Source of the DNA: Apostichopus japonicus
Taxonomy: Eukaryota; Echinodermata; Holothuroidea; Aspidochirotida; Stichopodidae
NCBI RefSeq assembly: GCF_037975245.1
Contig: NC_092564.1
Location: 21,555,984-21,619,983 of the forward strand
Direction: 5' to 3'
DNA: 64,000 nucleotides
Shown here in pieces: positions 21,275-33,310 of this stretch. Every line of letters starts with the position of its first letter. Position 1 is the first letter of the stretch. The notes under the pieces were generated by a model, which made no database searches, had not been told where the DNA came from, and saw only the letters and a program-made list of their open reading frames with translations. The translations under genes were made by a program, and so were the position numbers.

Positions 21275-23122
21275 CGGACCAACTTCATATTTGGTTAGCC
21301 GGAGTACCGCCTACCCTTTGTTTTCGATACAGGTCAAAGGTCATTTGGGGTCATCAGGGTCAAATTATAAAAATCTCGTAAACACTATATGTCAGGTGGG
21401 TAATGTCGGACCAACTTCATATTTGCTTAGCCGGAGTACCGCCAACCCTTTGTTTTCGATACAGGTCAAAGGTCATTTGGGGTCACCAGGGGTCACCAGG
21501 GGTCACCAAGGGTCAAATTGTAAAAATCTCGTAAACACGATATTTCAGGTGGGTAATGTCGGACCAACTTCATATTTGGTTTTCGATGCAGGTCAAAGGT
21601 CATTTGGGGTCACCGGGGTCAAATTATAAAAATCTCGTAAACACGATATGTCAGGTGGGTAATGTCGGACCAACTTCATATTTGGTTAGCCGGAGTACCG
21701 CCAACCCTTTGTTTTCGATACAGGTCAAAGGTCATTTGGGGTCACCAGGGGTCACCAGGGGTCACCAGGGGTCACCAGGGGTCACCAGGGGTCACCAGGG
21801 GTCACCAGGGGTCACCAGGGGTCAAATTTTAAAAATCTCGTAAACACGATATCTCAGGTGGGTAATGTCGGACCAAATTCATATTTGGTTTACCGAAGTA
21901 CCGCTTACCCTTTGTTTTCGATGCAGGTCAAAGGTCATTTGGGGTCACCAGGGGTCACCAGGGGTCAAATTGTAAAAATCTCGTAAACACGATATCTCAG
22001 GTGGGTAATGTCGGACCACCTTCATATTTGGTTTGCCGGAGTACCGCCTAAACTTTGTTTTCGACGCAAGTCAAAGGTCATTTGGGGTCATCAGGGGTCA
22101 CCAGGGGTCAAATTGTAAAAATCTCGTAAACACGATATCTCAGGTGGGTAATGTCGGACCAAATTCATATTTGGTTTACCGGAGTACCGCTTACCCTTTG
22201 TTTTCGATGCAGGTCAAAGGTCATTTGGGGTCACCAGGGGTCAAATTGTAAAAATCTCGTAAACACGATATCTCAGGTGGGTAATGTCGGACCAACTTCA
22301 TATTTGGTTTGCCGGAGTACCGCTTACCCTTTGTTTTCGATGCAGGTCAAAGGTCATTTGGGGTCACCAGGGGTCAAATTGTAAAAATCTCGTAAACACG
22401 ATATCTCAGGTGGGTAATGTCGGACCAACTTCATATTTGGTTAGCCGGAGTACCGCTTACCCTTTGTTTTCGATGCAGGTCAAACGTCATTTGGGGTCAC
22501 CGGGGTCAAATTATGAAAATCTCGTAAACACGATATCTCAGGTGGGTAATGTCGGACCAACTTCATATTTGGTTAGCCGGAATACCGCCTACCCTTTGTT
22601 TTCGATACAGGTCAAAGGTCATTTGGGGTCACCGGGGTCAAATTATAAAAATCTCGTAAACACGATATGTCAGGTGGGTAATGTCGGACCAACTTCATAT
22701 TTGGTTAGCCGGAGTACCGCCTACCCTTTGTTTTCGATACAGGTCAAAGGTCATTTGGGGTCACCAGGGGTCACCAGGGGTCACCAGGGGTCAAATTTTA
22801 AAAATCTCGTAAACACGATATCTCAGGTGGGTAATGTCGGACCAAATTCATATTTGGTTTACCGGAGTACCGCACACCCTTTGTTTTCGATGCAGGTCAA
22901 AGGTCATTTGTTGTCACCGGGGTCAATTTATAAAAATCTCGTAAACACGATATGTCAGGTGGGTAATGTCGGACCAACTTCATATTTGGTTAGCCGGAGT
23001 ACCGCCTACCCTTTGTTTTCGATACAGGTCAAAGGTCATTTGGGGTCACCAGGGGTCACCAGGGGTCACCAGGGGTCAAATTGTAAAAATCTCGTAAACA
23101 CGATATCTCAGGTGGGTAATGT
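21275..23122 (+). repeat. 1,848-bp tandem duplication, copy b
   Basis: Repeats 19,427-21,274 almost exactly, including an eight-unit run. A visible difference is CCGAAGTACC near 21,893. At the junction (21,231) the hybrid sequence GGTCAATTTATAAAA follows a three-unit run, where the corresponding site at 23,079 reads GGTCAAATTGTAAAA. Confidence 0.9.
21560..21868 (+). repeat. 26-bp-deleted monomer plus 8-unit run
   Basis: Copy at +1,848 bp, with eight uncapped units (21741-21820). Confidence 0.95.
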
Positions 23123-24419
23123 CGGACCAAATTCATATTTGGTTTGCCGGAGTACCGCCTACCCTTTGTTTTCGATACAGGTCAAAGGTCATTTGGGGTC
23201 ACCGGGGTCAAATTATAAAAATCTCGTAAATACGATGTGTCAGGTGGGTAATGTCGGACCAACTTCATATTTGGTTAGCCGGAGTACCGCCTACCCTTTG
23301 TTTTCGATACAGGTCAAAGGTCATTTGGGGTCACCAGGGGTCACCAGGGGTCACCAGGGGTCAAATTTTAAAAATCTCGTAAACACGATATCTCAGGTGG
23401 GTAATGTCGGACCAAATTCATATTTGGTTTTCCGGAGTACCGCTTACCCTTTGTTTTCGATGCAGGTCAAAGGTCATTTGGGGTCACCGGGGTCAAATTA
23501 TGAAAATCTCGTAAACACGATATCTCAGGTGGGTAATGTCGGACCAACTTCATATTTGGTTAGCCGGAGTACCGCCTACCCTTTGTTTTCGATACAGGTC
23601 AAAGGTCATTTGGGGTCAGCGGGGTCAAATTATAAAAATCTCGTAAACACGATATGTCAGGTGGGTAATGTCCGACCAACTTCATATTTGGTTAGCCGGA
23701 TTACCGCCTACCCTTTGTTTTCGATACAGGTCAAAGGTCATTTGGGGTCACCAGGGGTCACCAGGGGTCACCAGGGGTCAAATTTTAAAAATCTCGTAAA
23801 TACGATATGTCAGGTGGGTAATGTCGGACCAACCTTATATTTGGTTAGCCGGAGTACCGCCTACCCTTTGTTTTCGATACAGGTCAAAGGTCATTTGGGG
23901 TCACCAGGGGTCACCAGGGGTCACCAGGGGTCAAATTTTAAAAATCTCGTAAACACGATATCTCAGGTGGGTAATGTCGGACCAAATTCATATTTGGTTT
24001 TCCGGAGTACCGCTTACCCTTTGTTTTCGATGCAGGTCAAAGGTCATTTGGGGTCACCGGGGTCAAATTATGAAAATCTCGTAAACACGATATCTCAGGT
24101 GGGTAATGTCGGACCAACTTCATATTTGGTTAGCCGGAGTACCGCCTACCCTTTGTTTTCGATACAGGTCAAAGGTCATTTGGGGTCACCGGGGTCAAAT
24201 TATAAAAATCTCGTAAACACGATATGTCAGGTGGGTAATGTCGGACCAACTTCATATTTGGTTAGCCGGAGTACCGCCTACCCTTTGTTTTCGATACAGG
24301 TCAAAGGTCATTTGGGGTCACCAGGGGTCACCAGGGGTCACCAGGGGTCAAATTTTAAAAATCTCGTAAACACGATATCTCAGGTGGGTAATGTCGGACC
24401 AAATTCATATTTGGTTTAA
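22284..24419 (+). other. Longest open frame across the satellite (711 codons), probably not a gene
   Basis: The frame translates to tandem 44- and 51-residue repeats built around YPLFSIQVKGHLGSPG. It is open because the monomers here are 132 or 153 bp, both multiples of three, and one frame of the consensus lacks a stop. Recurrent variants in this frame are mostly nonsynonymous (AGC/TGC/TTC/TAC; ACT/AAT; TCT/TGT; TAT/TTT/TGT; ATA/ATG), with only GCC/GCT and AAC/AAT silent. It ends at TTTAACGGAG, which supplies TAA. There is no start context, signal peptide or recognised domain. I read it as a by-product of repeat length; translation cannot be excluded from sequence alone. Confidence 0.15.
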
Positions 24420-25238
24420 CGGAGTACCGCCTACCCTTTGTTTTCGATACAGGTCAAAGGTCATTTGTGGTCACCGGGGTCAAATTATACAAATCTCGTA
24501 AATACGATATGTCAGGTGGGTAATATCGGACCAACTTCATATTTGGTTAGCCGGAGTACCGCCTACCCTTTGTTTTCGATACAGGTCAAAGGTCATTTGG
24601 GGTCACCAGGGGTCACCAGGGGTCACCAGGGGTCAAATTTTAAAAATCTCGTAAACACGATATCTCAGGTGGGTAATGTCGGACCAAATTCATATTTGGT
24701 TTAACGGAGTACCGCCTACCCTTTGTTTTCGATACAGGTCAAAGGTCATTTGTGGTCACCGGGGTCAAATTATAAAAATCTCGTAAATACGATATGTCAG
24801 GTGGGTAATGTCGGACCAACTTCATATTTGGTTAGCCGGAGTACCGCCTACCCTTTGTTTTCGATACAGGTCAAAGGTCATTTGGGGTCACCAGGGGTCA
24901 CCAGGGGTCACCAGGGGTCACCAGGGGTCAAATTTTAAAAATCTCGTAAACACGATATCTCAGGTGGGTAATGTCGGACCAAATTCATATTTGGTTTTCC
25001 GGAGTACCGCTTACCCTTTGTTTTCGATGCAGGTCAAAGGTCATTTGGGGTCACCGGGGTCAAATTATGAAAATCTCGTAAACACGATATCTCAGGTGGG
25101 TAATGTCGGACCAACTTCATATTTGGTTAGCCGGAGTACCGCTTACCCTTTGTTTTCGATACAGGTCAAAGGTCATTTGGGGTCACCGGGGTCAAATTAT
25201 AAAAATCTCGTAAACACGATATGTCAGGTGGGTAATGT
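22288..25238 (+). repeat. Approx. 2.95-kb tandem duplication, copy a
   Basis: Matched to 25,239 onwards by the AAACGTCA monomer (22,484 and 25,435), ACCGCACACC, GGTCAGCGGGG and two successive TTTAACGGAG monomers (offset 2,951 falling to 2,950). It overlaps the 1,848-bp pair because the duplications are nested. Confidence 0.8.
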
Positions 25239-27924
25239 CGGACCAACTTCATATTTGGTTAGCCGGAGTACCGCCTACCCTTTGTTTTCGATACAGGTCA
25301 AAGGTCATTTGGGGTCACCAGGGGTCAAATTGTAAAAATCTCGTAAACACGATATCTCAGGTGGGTAATGTCGGACCAACTTCATATTTGGTTAGCCGGA
25401 GTACCGCTTACCCTTTGTTTTCGATGCAGGTCAAACGTCATTTGGGGTCACCGGGGTCAAATTATGAAAATCTCGTAAACACGATATCTCAGGTGGGTAA
25501 TGTCGGACCAACTTCATATTTGGTTAGCCGGAATACCGCCTACCCTTTGTTTTCGATACAGGTCAAAGGTCATTTGGGGTCACCGGGGTCAAATTATAAA
25601 AATCTCGTAAACACGATATGTCAGGTGGGTGATGTCGGACCAACTTCATATTTGGTTAGCCGGAGTACCGCCTACCCTTTGTTTTCGATACAGGTCAAAG
25701 GTCATTTGGGGTCACCAGGGGTCACCAGGGGTCACCAGGGGTCAAATTTTAAAAATCTCGTAAACACGATATCTCAGGTGGGTAATGTCGGACCAAATTC
25801 ATATTTGGTTTACCGGAGTACCGCACACCCTTTGTTTTCGATGCAGGTCAAAGGTCATTTGTTGTCACCGGGGTCAATTTATAAAAATCTCGTAAACACG
25901 ATATGTCAGGTGGGTAATGTCGGACCAACTTCATATTTGGTTAGCCGGAGTACCGCCTACCCTTTGTTTTCGATACAGGTCAAAGGTCATTTGGGGTCAC
26001 CAGGGGTCACCAGGGGTCACCAGGGGTCAAATTGTAAAAATCTCGTAAACACGATATCTCAGGTGGGTAATGTCGGACCAAATTCATATTTGGTTTGCCG
26101 GAGTACCGCCTACCCTTTGTTTTCGATACAGGTCAAAGGTCATTTCGGGTCACCGGGGTCAAATTATAAAAATCTCGTAAATACGATATGTCAGGTGGGT
26201 AATGGCGGACCAACTTCATATTTGGTTAGCCGGAGTACCGCCTACCCTTTGTTTTCGATACAGGTCAAAGGTCATTTGGGGTCACCAGGGGTCACCAGGG
26301 GTCACCAGGGGTCAAATTTTAAAAATCTCGTAAACACGATATCTCAGGTGGGTAATGTCGGACCAAATTCATATTTGGTTTTCCGGAGTACCGCTTACCC
26401 TTTGTTTTCGATGCAGGTCAAAGGTCATTTGGGGTCACCGGGGTCAAATTATGAAAATCTCGTAAACACGATATCTCAGGTGGGTTATGTCGGACCAACT
26501 TCATATTTGGTTAGCCGGAGTACCGCCTACCCTTTGTTTTCGATACAGGTCAAAGGTCATTTGGGGTCAGCGGGGTCAAATTATAAAAATCTCGTAAACA
26601 CGATATGTCAGGTGGGTAATGTCCGACCAACTTCATATTTGGTTAGCCGGATTACCGCCTACCCTTTGTTTTCGATACAGGTCAAAGGTCATTTGGGGTC
26701 ACCAGGGGTCACCAGGGGTCACCAGGGGTCAAATTTTAAAAATCTCGTAAATACGATATGTCAGGTGGGTAATGTCGGACCAACTTCATATTTGGTTAGC
26801 CGGAGTACCGCCTACCCTTTGTTTTCGATACAGGTCAAAGGTCATTTGTGGTCACCAGGGGTCACCAGGGGTCACCAGGGGTCAAATTTTAAAATCTCGT
26901 AAACACGATATCTCAGGTGGGTAATGTCGGACCAAATTCATATTTGGTTTTCCGGAGTACCGCTTACCCTTTGTTTTCGATGCAGGTCAAAGGTCATTTG
27001 GGGTCACCGGGGTCAAATTATGAAAATCTCGTAAACACGATATCTCAGGTGGGTAATGTCGGACCAACTTCATATTTGGTTAGCCGGAGTACCGCCTACC
27101 CTTTGTTTTCGATACAGGTCAAAGGTCATTTGGGGTCAGCGGGGTCAAATTATAAAAATCTCGTAAACACGATATGTCAGGTGGGTAATGTCGGACCAAC
27201 TTCATATTTGGTTAGCCGGAGTACCGCCTACCCTTTGTTTTCGATACAGGTCAAAGGTCATTTGGGGTCACCAGGGGTCACCAGGGGTCACCAGGGGTCA
27301 AATTTTAAAAATCTCGTAAACACGATATCTCAGGTGGGTAATGTCGGACCAAATTCATATTTGGTTTAACGGAGTACCGCCTACCCTTTGTTTTCGATAC
27401 AGGTCAAAGGTCATTTGTGGTCACCGGGGTCAAATTATACAAATCTCGTAAATACGATATGTCAGGTGGGTAATATCGGACCAACTTCATATTTGGTTAG
27501 CCGGAGTACCGCCTACCCTTTGTTTTCGATACAGGTCAAAGGTCATTTGGGGTCACCAGGGGTCACCAGGGGTCACCAGGGGTCAAATTTTAAAAATCTC
27601 GTAAACACGATATCTCAGGTGGGTAATGTCGGACCAAATTCATATTTGGTTTAACGGAGTACCGCCTACCCTTTGTTTTCGATACAGGTCAAAGGTCATT
27701 TGTGGTCACCGGGGTCAAATTATAAAAATCTCGTAAATACGATATGTCAGGTGGGTAATGTCGGACCAACTTCATATTTGGTTAGCCGGAGTACCGCCTA
27801 CCCTTTGTTTTCGATACAGGTCAAAGGTCATTTGGGGTCACCAGGGGTCACCAGGGGTCACCAGGGGTCACCAGGGGTCAAATTTTAAAAATCTCGTAAA
27901 CACGATATCTCAGGTGGGTAATGT
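25239..27924 (+). repeat. Approx. 2.95-kb tandem duplication, copy b (truncated)
   Basis: Second copy. The 1-bp offset change comes from AAAATCTCG with one A fewer at about 26,892. Copy b ends early, where domain I restarts at 27,925. It shares TTATACAAATCTCG and GTAATATCGG with copy a. Confidence 0.8.
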
Positions 27925-28233
27925 CGGACCAACTTTATATTTGGTTTGCCGGAGTACCGCCTACCCTTTGTTTTCGATACAGGTCAAAGGTCATTTGGGG
28001 TCACCGGGGTCACCAGGGGTCACCAGGGGTCACCAGGGGTCACCAGGGGTCACCAGGGGTCACCAGGGGTCACAATCGGTCAAATTGTAAAAATCTCGTA
28101 AACACGATATTTCAGGTGGGTTATGTCGGACCAACTTCATATTTGGTTTTTCGATGCAGGTCAAAGGTCATTTGGGGTCACCGGGGTCAAATTATAAAAA
28201 TCTCGTAAACACGATATGTCAGGTGGGTAATGT
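27925..28233 (+). repeat. Capped mixed-run monomer at the domain II to I junction
   Basis: 202-bp monomer whose first unit is CACCGGGGT (no A) followed by CACCAGGGGT units and the cap. It is the only capped run seen that starts with the CCG form, and it sits exactly where domain II gives way to domain I, so it is likely a recombinant joint. The 107-bp deleted monomer follows at 28,127. Confidence 0.85.
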
Positions 28234-29654
28234 CGGACCAACTTCATATTTGGTTAGCCGGAGTACCGCCTACCCTTTGTTTTCGATACAGGTCAAAGGT
28301 CATTTGGGGTCACCAGTTGTCACCAGGGGTCACCAGGGGTCACCAGGGGTCAAATTGTAAAAATCTCGTAAACACGATATCTCAGGTGGGTAATGTCGGA
28401 CCAAATTCACATTTGGGTTGCCGGAGTACCGCTTACCCTTTGTTTTCGATGCAGGTCAAAGGTCATTTGGGGTCACCGGGGTCAAATTATAAAAATCTCG
28501 TAAACACGATATGTCAGGTGGGTAATGTCGGACCAACTTCATATTTGGTTAGCCGGAGTACCGCTTACCCTTTGTTTTCGATGCAGGTCAAAGGTCATTT
28601 GGGGTCACCGGGGTCAAATTATAAAAATCTCGTAAACACGATATCTCAGGTGGGTTATGTCGGACCAACTTCATATTTGGTTAGCCGGAGTACCGCCTAC
28701 CCTTTGTTTTCGATACAGGTTAAAGGTCATTTGGGGTCACCGGGGTCAAATTATAAAAATCTCGTAAAGACGATATGTCATGTGGGTTATGTCGGACCAA
28801 CTTCATATTTGGTTAGCCGGAGTACCGCCTACCCTTTGTTTTCGATACAGGTCAAAGGTCATTTGGGGTCACCGGGGTCAAATTATAAAAATCTCGTAAA
28901 CACGATATCTCAGGTGGGTTATGTCGGACCAACTTTATATTTGGTTTGCCGGAGTACCGCCTACCCTTTGTTTTCGATACAGGTCAAAGGTCATTTGGGG
29001 TCACCGGGGTCAAATTATAAAATCTCGTAAATACGATATGTCAGGTGGGTAATATCGGACCAACTTCATATTTGGTTTGCCGGAGTACCGCCTACCCTTT
29101 GTTTTCGATACAGGTCAAAGGTCATTTGGGGTCACCAGGGGTCACCAGGGGTCACCAGGGGTCAAATTTTAAAAATCTCGTAAACACGATATCTCAGGTG
29201 GGTAATGTCGGACCAAATTCATAATAGGTTTTCCGGAGTACCGCTTACCCTTTGTTTTCGATGCAGGTCAAAGGTCATTTGGGGTCACCGGGGTCAAATT
29301 ATAAAATCTCGTAAATACGATATGTCAGGTGGGTAATATCGGACCAACTTCATATTTGGTTTGCCGGAGTACCGCCTACCCTTTGTTTTCGATACAGGTC
29401 AAAGGTCATTTGGAGTCACCAGGGGTCACCAGGGGTCACCAGGGTTCACCAGGGGCCAAATTTAAAAATCTCGTAAACACGATATCTCAGGTGGGTAATG
29501 TCGGACCAAATTCATATTTGGTTTTCCGGAGTACCGCTTACCCTTTGTTTTCGATGCAGGTCAAAGGTCATTTGGGGTCACCAGGGGTCACCAGGGGTCA
29601 CCAGGGGTCAAATTTTAAAAATCTGGTAAACACGATATCTCAGGTGGGTAATGT

Positions 29655-29944
29655 CGGACCAAATTCACATTTGGTTTGCCGGAGTACCGCTTACCCTTTG
29701 TTTTCGATACAGGTCAAAGGTCATTTGGGGTCACCAGGGGTCACCAGGGGTCACCAGGGGTCACCAGGGGTCACCAGGGGTCACAATCGGTCAAATTGTA
29801 AAAATCTCGTAAACACGATATTTCAGGTGGGTAATGTCGGACCAACTTCATATTTGGTTTATCGATGCAGGTCAAAGGTCATTTGGGGTCACCGGGGTCA
29901 AATTATAAAAATCTCGTAAACACGATATCTCAGGTGGGTAATGT
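29655..29944 (+). repeat. Capped 5-unit monomer plus variant 25-bp-deleted monomer
   Basis: Counterpart of 4,314-4,603 at +25,341 bp, with the same GGTTTATCGATG joint and the same five units. Confidence 0.9.
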
Positions 29945-30234
29945 CGGACCAACTTTATATTTGGTTTGCCGGAGTACCGCCTACCCTTTGTTTTCGATAC
30001 AGGTCAAAGGTCATTTGGGGTCACCAGGGGTCACCAGGGGTCACCAGGGGTCACCAGGGGTCACCAGGGGTCACAATCGGTCAAATTGTAAAAATCTCGT
30101 AAACACGATATTTCAGGTGGGTTATGTCGGACCAACTTCATATTTGGTTTTTCGATGCAGGTCAAAGGTCATTTGGGGTCACCGGGGTCAAATTATAAAA
30201 ATCTCGTAAACACGATATGTCAGGTGGGTAATGT
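29945..30234 (+). repeat. Capped 5-unit monomer plus 25-bp-deleted monomer
   Basis: Counterpart of 4,604-4,913, but with five units instead of seven and without the CAGTGG variant. Two units were lost here or gained in copy 1; this explains the 20-bp change in offset. Confidence 0.9.
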
Positions 30235-30397
30235 CGGACCAACTTCATATTTGGTTAGCCGGAGTACCGCCTACCCTTTGTTTTCGATACAGGTCAAAGG
30301 TCATTTGGGGTCACCAGTTGTCACCAGGGGTCACCAGGGGTCACCAGGGGTCAAATTGTAAAAATCTCGTAAACACGATATCTCAGGTGGGTAATGT

Positions 30398-31251
30398 CGG
30401 ACCAAATTCACATTTGGGTTGCCGGAGTACCGCTTACCCTTTGTTTTCGATGCAGGTCAAAGGTCATTTGGGGTCACCGGGGTCAAATTATAAAAATCTC
30501 GTAAATACGATATGTCAGGTGGGTCATGTCGGACCAACTTCATATATGGTTAGCCGGAGTACCGCCTACCCTTTGTTTTCGATACAGGTCAAAGGTCATT
30601 TGGGGTCACCGGGGTCAAATTATAAAAATCTCGTAAACACGATATCTCAGGTGGGTAATGTCGGACCAACTTCATATTTGGTTAGCCGGAGTACCGACTA
30701 CCCTTTCTTTTCGATACAGGTCAAAGGTCATTTGGGGTCACCAGGGGTCACCAGGGGTCAAATTATAAAAATCTCGTAAACACGATATGTCAGGTGGGTA
30801 ATGTCGGACCAAATTCACATTTGGTTTGCCGGAGTACCGCTTACCCTTTGTTTTCGATGCAGGTCAAAGGTCATTTGGGGTCACCGGGGTCAAATTATAA
30901 AAATCTCGTAAACACGATATGTCAGGTGGGTAATGTCGGACCAACTTCATATTTGGTTAGCCGGAGTACCGCCTACCCTTTGTTTTCGATGCAGGTCAAA
31001 GGTCATCTGGGGTCACCAGGGGTCACCAGGGGTCACCAGGGGTCACCAGGGGTCACCAGAGGTCAAATTTTAAAAATCTCGTAAACACGATATCTCAGGT
31101 GGGTGATGTCGGACCAACTTCATATTTGGTTAGCCGGAGTACCGCCTACCCATTGTTTTCGATACAGGTCAAGGTCATTTGGGGTCACCAGGGGTCACCA
31201 GGGGTCAAATTTTAAAAATCTCGTAAACACGATATCTCAGGTGGGTAATGT
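30398..31251 (+). repeat. 854-bp tandem duplication in second domain I, copy a
   Basis: Corresponds to 5,077-5,930 at +25,321 bp, with the same CATATATGGTT and ACCGACTACCC markers. Its presence in both 24-kb copies shows the 854-bp duplication came before the 24-kb duplication. Confidence 0.85.
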
Positions 31252-32105
31252 CGGACCAACTTCATAATAGGTTTTCCGGAGTACCGCTTACCCTTTGTTT
31301 TCGATGCAGGTCAAAGGTCATTTGGGGTCACCGGGGTCAAATTATAAAAATCTCGTAAATACGATATGTCAGGTGGGTCATGTCGGACCAACTTCATATA
31401 TGGTTAGCCGGAGTACCGCCTACCCTTTGTTTTCGATACAGGTCAAAGGTCATTTGGGGTCACCGGGGTCAAATTATAAAAATCTCGTAAACACGATATC
31501 TCAGGTGGGTAATGTCGGACCAACTTCATATTTGGTTAGCCGGAGTACCGACTACCCTTTCTTTTCGATACAGGTCAAAGGTCATTTGGGGTCACCAGGG
31601 GTCACCAGGGGTCAAATTATAAAAATCTCGTAAACACGATATGTCAGGTGGGTAATGTCGGACCAAATTCACATTTGGTTTGCCGGAGTACCGCTTACCC
31701 TTTGTTTTCGATGCAGGTCAAAGGTCATTTGGGGTCACCGGGGTCAAATTATAAAAATCTCGTAAACACGATATGTCAGGTGGGTAATGTCGGACCAACT
31801 TCATATTTGGTTAGCCGGAGTACCGCCTACCCTTTGTTTTCGATACAGGTCAAAGGTCATCTGGGGTCACCAGGGGTCACCAGGGGTCACCAGGGGTCAC
31901 CAGGGGTCACCAGAGGTCAAATTTTAAAAATCTCGTAAACACGATATCTCAGGTGGGTAATGTCGGACCAACTTCATATTTGGTTAGCCGGAGTACCGCC
32001 TACCCATTGTTTTCGATACAGGTCAAGGTCATTTGGGGTCACCAGGGGTCACCAGGGGTCAAATTTTAAAAATCTCGTAAACACGATATCTCAGGTGGGT
32101 AATGT
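31252..32105 (+). repeat. 854-bp tandem duplication in second domain I, copy b
   Basis: Corresponds to 5,931-6,784 at +25,321 bp and directly follows its partner. It is followed in both 24-kb copies by the same unusual monomer with CATACTTAGTCAGCCGGATT. Confidence 0.85.
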
Positions 32106-32980
32106 CGGACCAACTTCATACTTAGTCAGCCGGATTACTGCCTACCCATTGTTTTCGATGCAGGTCAAAGGTCATTTGGGGTCACCGGGGTCAAATTATC
32201 AAAATCTCGTAAACACGATATGTCAGGTGGGTAATGTCGGACCAACTTCATATTTGGTTAGCCGGAGTACCGCTTACCCTTTGTTTTCGATACAGGTCAA
32301 AGGTCATTTGGGGTCACCAGGGGTCACCAGGGGTCACCAGGGGTCACCAGGGGTCAAATTGTAAAAATCTCGTAAACACGATATCTCAGGTGGGTTATGT
32401 CGAACCAAATTCACATTTGGTTTGCCGGAGTACCGCTTAGACTTTGTTTTCGATGCAGGTCAAAGGTCATTTGGGGTCACCAGGGGTCAAATTATAAAAT
32501 CTCGTAAATACGATATGTCAGGTGGGTAATATCGGACCAACTTCATATTTGGTTTGCCGGAGTACCGCCTACCCTTTGTTTTCGATACAGGTCAAAGGTC
32601 ATTTGGGGTCACCAGGGGTCACCAGGTGTCACCAGGGGTCAAATTTTAAAAATCTCGTAAACACGATATCTCAGGTGGGTAATGTCGGACCAAATTCATA
32701 TTAGGTTTTCCGGAGTACCGCTTACCCTTTGTTTTCGATGCAGGTCAAAGGTCATTTGGGGTCACCGGGGTCAAATTATAAAAATCTCGTAAACACGATA
32801 TCTCAGGTGGGTAATGTCGGACCAACTTCATATTTGGTTAGCCGGAGTACCGCCTACCCTTTCTTTTCGATACAGGTCAAAGGTCATTTGGGGTCACCAG
32901 GGGTCACCAGGGGTCACCAGGGTTCACCAGGGGTCAAATTTTAAAAATCTCGTAAACACGATATCTCAGGTGGGTAATGT

Positions 32981-33310
32981 CGGACCAACTTTATATTTGG
33001 TTTGCCGGAGTACCGCCTACCCTTTGTTTTCGATACAGGTCAAAGGTCATTTGGGGTCACCAGGGGTCACCAGGGGTCACCAGGGGTCACCAGGGGTCAC
33101 CAGGGGTCACCAGGGGTCACCAGGGGTCACCAGGGGTCACCAGGGGTCACAATCGGTCAAATTGTAAAAATCTCGTAAACACGATATTTCAGGTGGGTTA
33201 TGTCGGACCAACTTCATATTTGGTTTTTCGATGCAGGTCAAAGGTCATTTGGGGTCACCGGGGTCAAATTATAAAAATCTCGTAAACACGATATGTCAGG
33301 TGGGTAATGT
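32981..33310 (+). repeat. Capped 9-unit monomer plus 25-bp-deleted monomer
   Basis: Counterpart of 7,660-7,969, with nine units plus cap instead of seven (223-bp monomer). Confidence 0.95.

Larger units (their letters stand above)
3868..27924 (+). repeat. Approx. 24-kb segmental duplication, copy 1
   Basis: This segment and 29,209-53,785 share monomer order and private point mutations. The block near 16,071-16,570 with ATTATTAAATCTCGTCAATA, ACCTCCTACC, ACGACATCTC and TCGGACCCAATTC recurs at exactly +21,081 bp. Sharing several one-off variants in the same order is better explained by duplication of a large block than by independent homogenisation. Internal HOR number differs between the copies. 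The outer limits are approximate, because local rearrangement blurs them. Confidence 0.7.
16560..27924 (+). repeat. Array domain II, first copy
   Basis: Here 132-bp and 153-bp (three 10-bp units) monomers dominate, with markers absent from domain I: AAATTATGAAAATC, TTTAACGGAG, GGAATACCGCC, ACCGCACACC, GGTCAGCGGGG and the 26-bp-deleted monomer GGTTTTCGATG. The long open frames of the window lie here because 132 and 153 are both multiples of three. The end at 27,924 is an abrupt switch back to a domain I capped long-run monomer. Confidence 0.8.

Noticed and set aside
20436-21629. Repeat-protein genes suggested by long forward open frames (397, 555, 667, 675, 711 codons at 20,436; 25,235; 43,214; 45,748; 22,284)
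   Set aside because: One stop-free frame in a 132-bp unit is not unlikely, and multiples-of-three lengths carry it on. Variants in frame are mostly amino-acid changing, frames break at arbitrary unit numbers, and no domain, start context or codon preference is visible.
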